Below the pieces are notes generated by a model. The model was not told where the DNA came from, ran no database searches, and worked only from the letters and a program-made list of their open reading frames with translations. Made by a program: the position numbers and the translations under genes. 64,000 nt of DNA from Sporomusa sp. KB1 (lineage in GTDB: Bacteria > Bacillota > Negativicutes > Sporomusales > Sporomusaceae): the NCBI RefSeq assembly GCF_007830295.1, contig NZ_VLKC01000002.1, forward strand, positions 1,796,513 to 1,860,512, given 5' to 3'. Shown here piece after piece: positions 1-8,710 of this stretch (position 1 is the stretch's first letter; each line of letters opens with the position of its first letter).

Positions 1-866
1 CCAATCATGGCTCCCGTTAAATTTCCCCGGCCGCCGACTGCCAGCCATACCAAAACTGAGGTTGAGAATACTACACCAATATTATTTGGTGAAATAAAGG
101 AATTGACCGGAACATACAGCATCCCGGCCAGCCCGGCAATCATCCCTGAAACCATAAAAACAACCAGTTTAAAGGCTGCCGGATTAAACCCTAGAAACTG
201 CAATCGGCTTTCATTCTCCCGCACGGAACGGAGGATCAGTCCAAAGCGGCAGTTATTCAGCCACCGACAGAAAATATACACCAGTAGAGCTGCCACCAGC
301 ACCAAATAATAGGTCTCCAGAATGGATAGCGGCGACCCGCCGAAGGACAGTGGCGGCAAACCGCTGATTCCGTTGGCACCACCGGTATATTTTTGCTGGT
401 TATTGAAAAACAGTTCTATCAACGAAGCCAACGCTAATGTAATTATATTGAAGAAAACGCCCTTTACTCTACTGGTAAAAATAAAGTAACCCAAGAGGGC
501 AGCGACTGCACCGGGTACCAGTAATCCAAGCAAGAAAGCCACCGCCTGATTTTGCAGAATCTGCATAAACCAGGGAAGTTCGGTAACACCAAAACTAGCC
601 ATAAAGGCCGGAACTCCATTTTTTACCGCATAGGAAAGCGCCAGTACGTATCCTCCCAAACCAAAGAACATGGCATGTCCTAAATTCATTAAGCCGGCAC
701 TGCCCCACAGGATATCAAGAGAAAGTGCAAATATCAGATATATTACGCATTTACTCATAAGCTCTACCCGAAAGGGTGATGCAAGCAAAGGAAAGCTTAT
801 TAAAAAGACAAGCAGAAAAAGATCAATATATTTTTCTATACCTAAATTCCTAATTTTATTGAGCAT
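1..866 (-). CDS. ABC transporter permease, UrtC/LivM type (3' end outside window)
   Basis: An open frame of 288 codons starts at ATG 866 and runs off the left edge, so the C-terminus is missing. A good ribosome binding site (AAAGGAGATGAC) precedes the ATG, which lies 5 nt beyond the stop of the upstream permease gene. The protein is highly hydrophobic with repeated membrane spans. The stretch RSVRENESRLQFLGFN and the later GVVFSTSVLVWLAVGGRGNL are typical of UrtC, the second permease of urea/amide ABC importers of the branched-chain amino acid class. It should pair with the neighbouring UrtB-type permease in the cytoplasmic membrane. The two ATPase genes expected next would lie outside the window. 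The substrate cannot be read from the permease; the operon argues against plain urea. Confidence 0.85.
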   Translation of the reverse strand, partial: MLNKIRNLGIEKYIDLFLLVFLISFPLLASPFRVELMSKCVIYLIFALSLDILWGSAGLMNLGHAMFFGLGGYVLALSYAVKNGVPAFMASFGVTELPWFMQILQNQAVAFLLGLLVPGAVAALLGYFIFTSRVKGVFFNIITLALASLIELFFNNQQKYTGGANGISGLPPLSFGGSPLSILETYYLVLVAALLVYIFCRWLNNCRFGLILRSVRENESRLQFLGFNPAAFKLVVFMVSGMIAGLAGMLYVPVNSFISPNNIGVVFSTSVLVWLAVGGRGNLTGAMI

Positions 867-871
867 AATAG

Positions 872-1732
872 TCATCTCCTTTCGCTCGTAAATAACCCTT
901 CAGGTTTAAACCTGATTACAATAATAATGATACAGAAAACAAGAACTCTAGCTGTTATTTCACTCATATAGCCGGCCATCACGGTAACCGATTCACTAAT
1001 TACCACTGAACTGGCGGCAGTCCCGATGATCGAGGTAAATCCGCCTAAAACAACCGTAAGAAATCCATCTACGATATAAGCAGTACCCATATAAGGCATT
1101 ACACTTTTGACCGGCGCCAAAAGAGCGCCTGCCAGTCCTGCCAGCCCTGAGCCAAACGCAAAAGTGAGACTATCAATGCGTGTCGTATTAATACCAAGGC
1201 ACTGTGACATACTTCGGTTCTTAGTGACGGCCCTTAGCTGCATACCAAAAGAAGTTTTAAAGAACAAGCCTAACGTTGCCAGCAAAATTAAAATTGAAAT
1301 TGCTATAAGAAACAGATTATATTGCGGTATTACTATACTCCCGACGGTAAAGCTCCCCTCTATCGGCAAGCCGACAAACTTATCTTCAGGTCCCATGGTC
1401 ATTCTGACCACTTGCTCGATAATGATGGAGAGTGCAAAGGTCGCTAATAAGGTTTCAGCAACTTTTCCGTATAGTTTTTTTATCAGTGTTGCTTCGATTA
1501 CTACGCCGAATAGAGCAGTAAGAATAAACGCCAGTACCATCGCAAGGAAAAATGAAGCATGAAAAACGGTAGTTACAAAATAGGTTATATAGGCACCCAG
1601 CATAATGAGATCACCGTGAGCCATATTGACAACATCCATCAAGCCAAATATAATGACCAGCCCTAATGCTGCGATAAACAACATTGAGGAAACACTCACA
1701 CCATTTATAAGCTGTGAAAGGAGAAGTTCCAT
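872..1732 (-). CDS. ABC transporter permease, UrtB/LivH type
   Basis: Membrane permease of about 286 residues with 7-8 hydrophobic segments. The N-terminal GLVIIFGLMDVVNMAHGDLIM and the later SGLAGLAGALLAP and VVLGGFTSIIGT stretches are hallmarks of UrtB/LivH permeases. An ATG at 1741 is also in frame, but the GAGAGGA ribosome site sits directly against it and about 9 nt from the ATG at 1732, so I prefer 1732. It is followed after 5 nt by the UrtC-type gene and preceded, across a stem-loop, by the binding-protein gene. Family knowledge: UrtB and UrtC form the heterodimeric channel. The transported compound is inferred from neighbours only. Confidence 0.88.
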   Translation of the reverse strand: MELLLSQLINGVSVSSMLFIAALGLVIIFGLMDVVNMAHGDLIMLGAYITYFVTTVFHASFFLAMVLAFILTALFGVVIEATLIKKLYGKVAETLLATFALSIIIEQVVRMTMGPEDKFVGLPIEGSFTVGSIVIPQYNLFLIAISILILLATLGLFFKTSFGMQLRAVTKNRSMSQCLGINTTRIDSLTFAFGSGLAGLAGALLAPVKSVMPYMGTAYIVDGFLTVVLGGFTSIIGTAASSVVISESVTVMAGYMSEITARVLVFCIIIIVIRFKPEGLFTSERR

Positions 1733-1773
1733 GATCGCCATTCCTCTCTAATACGTGCCTGAACAAAAGAATA

Positions 1774-1810
1774 CGCCTCTCTACGATCCTATCCGGAAAT
1801 TAGAGAGGCG
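1774..1810 (-). promoter_or_regulatory. Intercistronic stem-loop between binding-protein and permease genes
   Basis: A 10-bp perfect inverted repeat (CGCCTCTCTA / TAGAGAGGCG) with a 17-nt loop lies in the 145-bp gap between the binding-protein stop and the UrtB start. Read on the minus strand it is followed by TATTCTTTTG. Such a partial terminator or RNA-stabilising hairpin is common after solute-binding-protein genes and would give more binding protein than permease. A second GC-rich palindrome, GCCGGCCTTGGCCGGC, lies near 1843-1858 but is followed by A residues on the minus strand, so it is not a normal terminator. Confidence 0.6.
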
Positions 1811-1886
1811 CACTACACTGTGCTGCAAGCACTGTTATTTTTTTGCCGGCCTTGGCCGGCACTGCTATTTTGTCAGATTAAACATC

Positions 1887-3074
1887 CTAAAGCTCGGGTT
1901 TAACCAAATCTTTTGAGCTATAAACAATTTCAAATGTCCCATCTTCCTTAATTCTGGCAATCCGTGACTGCAGCCAAGTATGGTTATTGGTTTCATCCAC
2001 TTTAATCTTGCCTTGCGGCGAATCAAGCTCCAGTCCTTTAAAGGCACTGATTAGCGTTTTGCCATCGTAAGCACTTGCTTTTTCCAAAGCCTTGGCCAAA
2101 AGGTATACACCGTGATACGCACCTTCAGCCAAATTAGTTACTGTTGTGTTATCATTAAATGCCTTATTGTAAGCTTCAATAAACTTTTTGCTTTCCGGTG
2201 TATCAATAACCTGGAAGTAGTCAAAGGAACTGTAATGTCCGGCAGCAGCCGCGGCACCAATACCTTTTACAGTGGCCTCATGAGTCGCAATCGAGCAGAT
2301 AGGAATTTCTTTCGCGGAGATGCCATATTGCTGGTATTGTTTATAAAACGGTACCACACTGTCACCGGCAATAGCGGAAAATACAACATCCGGTTTGGCT
2401 TGTTTTATCTTGTTAATTAATGAAGAAAACTCCGTATGTCCGAGCGGTACATATTCTTCGCCTACCACTTCACCGCCGGCTTGAATCAGCATTGCTTTAG
2501 CCTTTTTGATTGAATTTACGGGGAATATATAGTCAGAACCAACGAACATAACACGCTTGCCGATATTTTTTACTATCCAGGGCATATACTCAGCAATTTG
2601 CTGACTGGGAACCGTATTGGTATAGATAACATTCGGGGATGGTTTTTCACCTTCATAATAGGTATTGTATACCAGCACTGAATTGTTGCGTTCCACTTCA
2701 GGAATCGCCGCCAGCCGGGAAGCCGAAGAATTGGTGCCAATGGTAGCGACAACTTTATCCTGTAAAATCAGTTTTTTGATTTTTTCTGTAGCTTTAGCCG
2801 GATCGGAAGCATAATCTTCATAGACAGGAATTAATTTTTTCCCTTTAATGCCACCGGCGGCATTAATTTCTTCAATCGCCAACTTAGTGGCATTAAGCAT
2901 TGGTTTTTCTGAAATAGAGAATGGACCAGTCGTCGAGTAAAGCACCCCGATCTTAATACCCTCTTCTTTACTCGCAGCGTCGGAGCCTTTAGAACTGTTT
3001 GAACAGCCTGTAAGGGATAACGCTGCCATGGCAACTATGAAACAGAGCGCTAACCACTTTTTGGATAAATTCAT
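1887..3074 (-). CDS. ABC transporter substrate-binding lipoprotein, UrtA/AmiC type
   Basis: Protein of 395 residues with a lipoprotein signal peptide (positively charged start, hydrophobic core, lipobox LTGC at about 21-24), so it is probably anchored outside the cytoplasmic membrane. The mature part is a type I periplasmic binding fold. IKIGVLYSTTGPFSISE, AIEEINAAGGIKGKKL and YNTYYEGEKPSPNVIYT resemble the UrtA/AmiC family for urea and short amides. The start is supported by GGGGGAAAACAAC before ATG. It lies downstream of the M20 hydrolase and upstream of the two permeases, so it is the specificity component of the operon. The enzymes alongside suggest an N-acyl or ureido amino compound rather than urea. 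Confidence 0.88.
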   Translation of the reverse strand: MNLSKKWLALCFIVAMAALSLTGCSNSSKGSDAASKEEGIKIGVLYSTTGPFSISEKPMLNATKLAIEEINAAGGIKGKKLIPVYEDYASDPAKATEKIKKLILQDKVVATIGTNSSASRLAAIPEVERNNSVLVYNTYYEGEKPSPNVIYTNTVPSQQIAEYMPWIVKNIGKRVMFVGSDYIFPVNSIKKAKAMLIQAGGEVVGEEYVPLGHTEFSSLINKIKQAKPDVVFSAIAGDSVVPFYKQYQQYGISAKEIPICSIATHEATVKGIGAAAAAGHYSSFDYFQVIDTPESKKFIEAYNKAFNDNTTVTNLAEGAYHGVYLLAKALEKASAYDGKTLISAFKGLELDSPQGKIKVDETNNHTWLQSRIARIKEDGTFEIVYSSKDLVKPEL

Positions 3075-3088
3075 GTTGTTTTCCCCCT

Positions 3089-4399
3089 TTATATTGGTTT
3101 AAATGTTTCCCGGGTTCGGTTGCTGGCCGCAATATAGATTGCTGCATTGCCGGCGAGCGCCTTAAGTATATAATCGCACCTTACCTTGTCATAAGGAGTG
3201 TGCGCATATTGTTCTTGCATCGGCGAATAGCCTATACACGGTTTGCGGTCAAGCCCGGCTGTTTTGGATGCATCTGTGCCGAAATCCCAGTAACTGTATT
3301 GAACTTCTTGCCCCACTGCTGCAAGCGCCTCTGCGCAGGCCGTAACAAAAGGATGCTCTTTAGCAATCTTCCAAGCTACCATAGCCTTAGGCAAAACATG
3401 TGTTAACCCAGTATAAGAAGTCTGCGGTATGGAGTTTACTTTAACCTCTGCACTAAAGGCAGTATCCTGCCGTTTAATCTTATCAATAATCGTCTGGATC
3501 TCATCCGTGGCTGTCGCTGCCGTTTCACCCGGTAACAGTCTGCGGTCTATCGCAATCTGGCATCGGTCTGGTATGATACTTAACTGTCCAGGCGTGCAGG
3601 ATATAATCGTGGGGGTAATTGTTGCCTTACCCAAGTCGTCATCACAAGGCAGCTTGTCAGCAAAATCCCTCAGAGCACTTAGAAAAGAAACAGCCTTTTC
3701 AATAGCATTAATACCGCGCCAGGGTGTGCTTGCATGGGAAGTTCTGCCCTGAATTGTTACCAACAGCTCTACTCTGCCCCGCGAACCAAGTACCAACCTA
3801 AGGGAACTGGCTTCAGAGCTTACCATCGCATCATAGGTAAGATTGTGTTTAGGAAACGTTGTGTCAATTAAATAGCTCATACCGGCACATTCGGCCGGCT
3901 CCTCCTGAACAACGCCCGTAAAGATAAATTTGCCTTTTAATGCAAAACCCCGCTGTTTAAGTTCCTTTAGCATTGCGCCTGTATACACTGCGACTGCGGC
4001 TCCGCCCTTTACGTCGGAAGCCGCGCGTCCATGAATACAACGGGCTGTTTCCTGAACCGAAGCGTCCTGATTGTCTACCTGGCATTCATCTAGTAAGCCC
4101 CCATAGGGGTCATATCCCTGCCAGTTATCTAAGGCACCTTCATCCACATGATCCATATGGGAATTGTACATAATGGCCGGACCGTCATCACTGAAGGTAA
4201 TACAGCCTACGACGTTTCCCATTTCATCACGAAAAACACTTTCATAGCCGAGTTTACGCATTTCATTCATATAACAGTCTGCCACAGCCTTTTCGTTACA
4301 GCTGACACTCTTTGTCTGAATCAGCCTGACAGCAAAATCAACTGTCTCCGGATGAACCTTTACCGATAGTTCTTTAATCTCATCTTGCAGTAAGCTCAT
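3089..4399 (-). CDS. M20 family metallohydrolase, YgeY-like
   Basis: Cytosolic zinc-dependent amidohydrolase/peptidase of about 436 residues. Visible M20 features: metal ligands in NSHMDHVD (about 80-87), the aspartate in ASDVKGG (about 127-133), the catalytic glutamate pair in QEEPAECAG, and a C-terminal metal histidine in YAHTPYDK. The sequence is closest in my memory to YgeY, the putative hydrolase of selenium/purine-linked clusters. I chose ATG 4399 because GGAG lies 8 nt before it; an in-frame GTG at 4402 is possible. Placed between aminotransferase and transporter genes, it probably hydrolyses the imported compound to release an amino product. N-acyl, carbamoyl and dipeptide substrates are all open. 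Confidence 0.82.
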   Translation of the reverse strand: MSLLQDEIKELSVKVHPETVDFAVRLIQTKSVSCNEKAVADCYMNEMRKLGYESVFRDEMGNVVGCITFSDDGPAIMYNSHMDHVDEGALDNWQGYDPYGGLLDECQVDNQDASVQETARCIHGRAASDVKGGAAVAVYTGAMLKELKQRGFALKGKFIFTGVVQEEPAECAGMSYLIDTTFPKHNLTYDAMVSSEASSLRLVLGSRGRVELLVTIQGRTSHASTPWRGINAIEKAVSFLSALRDFADKLPCDDDLGKATITPTIISCTPGQLSIIPDRCQIAIDRRLLPGETAATATDEIQTIIDKIKRQDTAFSAEVKVNSIPQTSYTGLTHVLPKAMVAWKIAKEHPFVTACAEALAAVGQEVQYSYWDFGTDASKTAGLDRKPCIGYSPMQEQYAHTPYDKVRCDYILKALAGNAAIYIAASNRTRETFKPI

Positions 4400-4413
4400 C
4401 ACATCATCTCCGA

Positions 4414-5742
4414 CTAGATAAATTCGCGATCCACAACAGCCAGTACTTCATCCATAATGGCCATGGCTTCCACCATTTGCTCTGCGGTAATAATTAATGG
4501 CGGTGCAACAAGAATCATATTTTCATGCGAATAAGTGATAAAGCCTTTTTGTACCAGCATCTTAATAATGCGGCCCATAATACCCTCCGGATCGGTTCCA
4601 TATTGCACCAGTGGCTCTCTGGTCTCTTTGTCCTTAACTAACTCAATTGCCGAGAATAAACCGATATATCTTACATCGCCGACACAGGCATGTTTGGCTT
4701 TAAGCTCATCAAGTATATCGCCTAAAAGCTTGCCGGTTTTTTGAACATTCCCCAGAATGTCAGCCTCCTGATAATAGTTCAAAGCTGCCACACCGGCGGC
4801 ACAGGCCAAGGGATGACCACTGTAGGTAAGTCCGCAAAGCAGGGTATTATCATTGAAGTAAGCAGCAATTTCCTTGCTGACCGCAACCCCGCCTAGCGGT
4901 ACATAACCGCAAGTAATACCTTTTGCAAAGGACACAATATCAGGCTGTACATTCCAGTGTTCAAAGGCAAACATTTTACCAGTGCGGCCAAAACCGGCCA
5001 TTACTTCATCACAAATCATCATAATGCCATAATCATCGCAAATTTTGCGGACTCCCTGGAGATAGCCGTCTGGCGGAATAATAACCCCATTAGAGCCGGT
5101 AACCGTCTCAAGTACAATCGCTGCAACATTGTTGGAACCTTCATAAATAATTTGTTCACGCAGTTTAGCCACATAGTAGGCTGCCGCTTTTTCCGGGCTC
5201 TCAAATTGAATCGGCTCCCGGTACATATAGGGATCAAAGAATTTTACAAAGCCGGGAATACCCGGTTCCAACGGATATCGTCTTGGTTCGCCGGTAAGGT
5301 TTCCAGCACCAAAAGTGGAACCATGATAGCTGCGGTAGCGGCTGAATACCTTGTTGCGTCCGGTGAACATTCTGGCCATTTTTATGGCGTTCTCATTCGC
5401 ATCGGCTCCGCCGTTAGTAAAAAACACTTTGCCTATATTATCAGGCAGTACCGCGATCAGTTTTTCGGCCAAGATGGAACGCGACTCCACAGCATAGCTT
5501 GGTGCTATGAAACAAAGTTTTTCTGCCTGCTCTTTGATCGCTGCTATAATCGCCGGATTGCCGTGTCCTAAATTCATGTTTACTAATTGGGAAGACATAT
5601 CTGTATAGCGCTTGCCATCATAGTCCCAAAAATAAATTCCCTCGCTTTTGGCTACTGGTATTGGGTTGAGGTTACCCTGCTTTGACCACGAATGTAAATT
5701 GTACTGCAAATCTTTTTCTTTAACTTCCTGTCCTGTCAGCAT
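4414..5742 (-). CDS. Class III PLP-dependent aminotransferase (omega-aminotransferase type)
   Basis: Protein of about 442 residues with the class III fold. Visible features: the cofactor region TNGGADANENAIKMAR, SYHGSTFGAGNLTG, the aspartate-containing ICDEVMAGFGRTGKMFA, and the PLP lysine in SFAKGITCGYVPLGG near residue 274. Members move a terminal amino group (beta-alanine, taurine, GABA, putrescine-like amines) to pyruvate or 2-oxoglutarate and give an aldehyde. The Fe-dependent alcohol dehydrogenase encoded immediately upstream would reduce such an aldehyde. ATG 5742 has GGAG 8 nt upstream; a GTG at 5751 overlaps that site and is less likely. Taurine:pyruvate and beta-alanine:pyruvate aminotransferase are both plausible; the sequence alone does not decide. 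Confidence 0.85.
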   Translation of the reverse strand: MLTGQEVKEKDLQYNLHSWSKQGNLNPIPVAKSEGIYFWDYDGKRYTDMSSQLVNMNLGHGNPAIIAAIKEQAEKLCFIAPSYAVESRSILAEKLIAVLPDNIGKVFFTNGGADANENAIKMARMFTGRNKVFSRYRSYHGSTFGAGNLTGEPRRYPLEPGIPGFVKFFDPYMYREPIQFESPEKAAAYYVAKLREQIIYEGSNNVAAIVLETVTGSNGVIIPPDGYLQGVRKICDDYGIMMICDEVMAGFGRTGKMFAFEHWNVQPDIVSFAKGITCGYVPLGGVAVSKEIAAYFNDNTLLCGLTYSGHPLACAAGVAALNYYQEADILGNVQKTGKLLGDILDELKAKHACVGDVRYIGLFSAIELVKDKETREPLVQYGTDPEGIMGRIIKMLVQKGFITYSHENMILVAPPLIITAEQMVEAMAIMDEVLAVVDREFI

Positions 5743-5790
5743 TTCAATCACTCCAATTTATTTTTACGAAATCGTCTGATGACATCCGGC

Positions 5791-6930
5791 TTAATATATA
5801 CTTTTGTAAATAGAAATCACTTCAGATTCTAAGGCTTTGCGGGGGTTGACCCTGGCACTGGCATTAACATAAGCGTCTTTCGCCATTTTGGGAATATCGT
5901 CAACAGATACCTCAAACTGCCTGAGTTTATTTTTCAAGGGCAATGCGCTAAATAGTTCGGCAACGTAAGAAACAAGGCTTTTGGCAATATAATCCCGATC
6001 CTTGTTTTCAGTCCTAATACCTACTGCTTCGGCAATCGGTTTATATCGATCAGTGCAAGCCAGTCGGTTAAATTCAAGCACTGTCGCCAACAGCATGGCA
6101 TTAGCTTCCCCATGCGGAATACCGTAGTAAGCACCAAGGGGTCTAGACATCGCGTGTACCAAAGCGACCGAAGAGTTATTAAAAGCAACGCCGGCGTACA
6201 TCTGCCCAAGCAGCATTTCTGTCCGGGCATGTATATCGGTAGGATTATAGGTTGCGGTAAGGATATTCTTGGTCAGCATGCTTATGGCTTTTAAACTCCA
6301 TAGTTCGGAGAGCGGCGTCGCCTTATCCGATATAAAGGCTTCGATAGCATGTGTCAACGCATCCATCCCCGTCGCTGCTGTTACTTCTCTTGGCATGGAA
6401 ATTGTCAATATCGGATCAAGCACTACCATTGCCGGCATCAGATATTCGTGGCCGATAGCCATTTTCTTTTTCAGCACCGGATCGGTAATAATACTCCACT
6501 TTGTAACCTCGCTGCCCGTACCGGCCGTTGTTGGTATCGCCACAATTGGCGGGCATTTGTATTTGGGCGGTGTAAATTCATAATCTGTGATCTTGCCGGC
6601 ATTCGCCGCCAGTAGCCCAATGGCCTTAGCAGCATCAAGAACACTGCCGCCTCCCGCGGCCACTATGCAGTCGCAGTCGCTCGTCCTGTACACAGTAAGA
6701 CCGGCGTTAACTGTTTCAATGTCTGGATCTGACGGCACGTTCTCAAATAAAGCATAGTTTTCACCCAAACCAGCTGTCAGTCGATCAAGCGTTCCATTTT
6801 GTTTAATTGAACCGGAACCAATTATAAGGAGCGGCTTGCGGCCAATCCCCACAATTTCTTTACCCAATGTTTCGATTGCATTGCTGCCGGCAATAATCTT
6901 GGGTACACTCAGTAAAGCAGCATTTTGCAC
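5791..6930 (-). CDS. Iron-containing alcohol dehydrogenase
   Basis: Group III alcohol dehydrogenase of 379 residues, the usual family length. The NAD-binding GGGSVLDAAKAIG and PTTAGTGSEVT motifs are present. The metal ligands are visible as Asp and His in GMDALTHAIE and two histidines in LVHAMSRPLGAYYGIPHGEAN. The start is GTG 6930, preceded at 7 nt by AGGAGG; longer in-frame starts would run through a perfect hairpin and lack a ribosome site. It is the first gene of the catabolic operon. It probably reduces the aldehyde made by the downstream aminotransferase (malonate semialdehyde to 3-hydroxypropionate, or sulfoacetaldehyde to isethionate, as examples). That role is inference. Confidence 0.87.
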   Translation of the reverse strand: MQNAALLSVPKIIAGSNAIETLGKEIVGIGRKPLLIIGSGSIKQNGTLDRLTAGLGENYALFENVPSDPDIETVNAGLTVYRTSDCDCIVAAGGGSVLDAAKAIGLLAANAGKITDYEFTPPKYKCPPIVAIPTTAGTGSEVTKWSIITDPVLKKKMAIGHEYLMPAMVVLDPILTISMPREVTAATGMDALTHAIEAFISDKATPLSELWSLKAISMLTKNILTATYNPTDIHARTEMLLGQMYAGVAFNNSSVALVHAMSRPLGAYYGIPHGEANAMLLATVLEFNRLACTDRYKPIAEAVGIRTENKDRDYIAKSLVSYVAELFSALPLKNKLRQFEVSVDDIPKMAKDAYVNASARVNPRKALESEVISIYKSIY

Positions 6931-6952
6931 AATAAAACCTCCTAGAATAACA

Positions 6953-6989
6953 CAAAGGGGCTTTGTTCTCATTGAACAAAGCCCCTTTG
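6953..6989 (-). promoter_or_regulatory. Perfect 16-bp hairpin in the leader of the catabolic operon
   Basis: CAAAGGGGCTTTGTTC and its exact reverse complement are separated by 5 nt. On the minus strand the hairpin ends 14 nt before the AGGAGG of the Fe-alcohol dehydrogenase gene and is followed by TGTTATTCT, not a true U-run. It could be an attenuator, an mRNA-protecting stem or a DNA operator. On the plus strand it is followed by CTTTTATCCTTATTT, but no plus-strand gene ends here. Confidence 0.7.
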
Positions 6990-7033
6990 CTTTTATCCTT
7001 ATTTCGTAAGCATTATCTTGTTTTCTTGTACCA

Positions 7034-7063
7034 AGTATAGCATTGCAAAAGCATGCAGCACAA
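7034..7063 (-). promoter_or_regulatory. Candidate sigma-70-type promoter for the Fe-ADH operon
   Basis: On the minus strand TTGTGC is followed after 18 nt by TATACT, about 45 nt upstream of the leader hairpin. The -35 box overlaps one copy of TTGTGC, and a palindrome built from the same word lies just upstream at 7085-7100, which fits an activator- or repressor-controlled promoter. Confidence 0.45.
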
Positions 7064-7084
7064 TAGTTCAAAACACAAAGTAAT

Positions 7085-7100
7085 TTGTGCTACAGCACAA
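7085..7100. promoter_or_regulatory. TTGTGC-N4-GCACAA palindrome, candidate operator
   Basis: A perfect 6-bp inverted repeat with a 4-bp spacer lies between the end of the PucR-type gene and the candidate promoter of the catabolic operon. A further TTGTGC half-site forms the promoter -35 region. Binding by the PucR-type regulator is the obvious suggestion but is not shown by sequence. Confidence 0.4.
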
Positions 7101-7112
7101 GCGGCGATTCCT

Positions 7113-8273
7113 CTACAAAATATCTTTAATCATAAAGGCCAGCATGATCTTTAGCCGGTCCTCCTCACGAGCAATATCATAGCCCGTAATTTCTTTGATT
7201 TTGTTCAGTTTATAGTTAATCGTATTGCGATGCACAAAAGAGAGTTTGGCCACAGCCTGTACACTGGCATCGTTTTCAAGATATACCTTAAGTGTACTCA
7301 TATAATCTGTATTTTTAGCAACATCATAGTCAGCCAGCTTCCCCAGCACATCATTGTAAACCTCGCTCAATACGGTACTATCTTCTGTCGAAAGCAGAAT
7401 TTTATATATTCCTAATTGTTGATAGTAGACCCTGGCCTGATCACTTTTTACTGCCATATGCAGCGCAGAGGAAGCCTGTTTATAGCTTCTGGCCAAGTTT
7501 GGCAATCCTTCTGCATTCTGCCCTATACCGATATGCAGTTTATAGCCTTGCCTGCCTGATTGGTAGTACTCAATCAGGCTGTTCATACAGGCAGCTATAT
7601 CTTTATCGGAGTACTTAGCCAATACGAGATTTAGCCGATTATCCTGCGAAAAGATATTATACTTATCACCAAACCGGTTGACAATATTTTCAATACGAAA
7701 ACGGACAGCAGCTATATCTTCCTTGCTTTTGGACTCGTCATATGAATTTATCGATAGCACAACTGCGCAAAAATAGGAGGACGCATTAAACCCGTGCCGT
7801 TCCAACTGCGCCTGATATTGTGAGACATCTTCCGGGAAAAAAATAGCATTTTTAAAAGCACTGGATAGCCCGATTTCTGTTTGCTCGCTTTTAATAATAC
7901 GGCGGCAAAAATCGCGCGTTACATCTACCAAACGGATGTGCCACGGTATGGTGAATAGCGGAAAATTACTATGGTTACAAAAATCAATAACATCTTGCGG
8001 AACAGTGTTGATATACGGCCCTACATTGAGGATAAGTCCACTTGTCTGATTATGAAAAAGCCGGTGTGCAAAACCATTGAGCCAAGCCTCTGTATTATGA
8101 GCAATGCCGGTGGTAATTATCAGTTCATTGCCGCGTAAAAACTCCGCAACCTGATCATCCTCAATCATGTGAACCCAATTGATGATATTCCCTATTCCGC
8201 CTTTACCGGCAATAAGCTTCATTTCATAGGAATGCGCCGCCTGTTTAAATAGTTTTTCCAGTCTAATCGCCAT
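7113..8273 (-). CDS. PucR family transcriptional regulator
   Basis: Protein of 386 residues. The N-terminal third is the PucR-type sensory domain (NWVHMIEDDQVAEFLRGNELIITTGI). A central GGDEF-like region follows, and the C-terminus carries the family's helix-turn-helix (ASVQAVAKLSFVHRNTINYKLNKIKEITGYD). PucR-type proteins usually activate nitrogen-compound catabolism such as purine or ureide use, which suits the operon it precedes on the same strand. The ATG at 8273 has AGGAGG upstream (plus-strand complement near 8280). It is probably the local regulator of the transporter and enzyme genes at 1-6930. Confidence 0.88.
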   Translation of the reverse strand: MAIRLEKLFKQAAHSYEMKLIAGKGGIGNIINWVHMIEDDQVAEFLRGNELIITTGIAHNTEAWLNGFAHRLFHNQTSGLILNVGPYINTVPQDVIDFCNHSNFPLFTIPWHIRLVDVTRDFCRRIIKSEQTEIGLSSAFKNAIFFPEDVSQYQAQLERHGFNASSYFCAVVLSINSYDESKSKEDIAAVRFRIENIVNRFGDKYNIFSQDNRLNLVLAKYSDKDIAACMNSLIEYYQSGRQGYKLHIGIGQNAEGLPNLARSYKQASSALHMAVKSDQARVYYQQLGIYKILLSTEDSTVLSEVYNDVLGKLADYDVAKNTDYMSTLKVYLENDASVQAVAKLSFVHRNTINYKLNKIKEITGYDIAREEDRLKIMLAFMIKDIL

Positions 8274-8710
8274 ACAAAAACCTCCTTAACAAAAAAAGTC
8301 TTAGCTTTATTACCAAGACTTAATCGTTAATTTTACCGCTAATAGTATCCAAAATAATCTATTTTTCAATTATATACTTGTATCTTACGCGACTCAAGCC
8401 GGAAAATGAGTTGTTGCGAAATTTTCTTGTCTTATTTTTCCTATACCTCTTACCTCGCAGCATGCTGTGGTAAATCTGTGTTTGGCTTTTCATTCGAGTA
8501 TATCACACTGTTGCCCCTATGCAGAATTTACCGTTTACTCATCCGCGTGTCAACAGACCTGTCCTGTGGCACCCCTGTCTAATCCAGGGGAACTTTTTTG
8601 TAGGAGGAAATGATTTACAATCCTTAAGTTATCACCTTTCCAGTATTTGCAGAATACCCTACTAGTAAATAGTAACTTTTTATTTAAACTTAAAGCGTGG
8701 TGGGTGAAAT
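8274..8710. other. Divergent intergenic region with a short hairpin
   Basis: This 437-bp gap separates the minus-strand PucR gene from the plus-strand glycan cluster. No convincing gene is present. A small hairpin (CCCCTG at 8572, CAGGGG at 8585) followed by AACTTTTTT resembles a weak plus-strand terminator or attenuator about 110 bp before the first cluster gene. Near 8297-8322 the word AAGTCTT pairs with AAGACTT. Promoters for both directions are expected here, but I could not pick a confident -35/-10 pair. Confidence 0.4.

Noticed and set aside
1843..1858. GCCGGCCTTGGCCGGC palindrome as a terminator of the binding-protein gene
   Set aside because: On the minus strand it is followed by A residues, not T; the better stem for that role is at 1774-1810.
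4957..5571. 204-codon plus-strand ORF inside the aminotransferase gene
   Set aside because: It lies fully antisense to a well-supported enzyme gene and shows no domain; long antisense frames are common in this codon usage.
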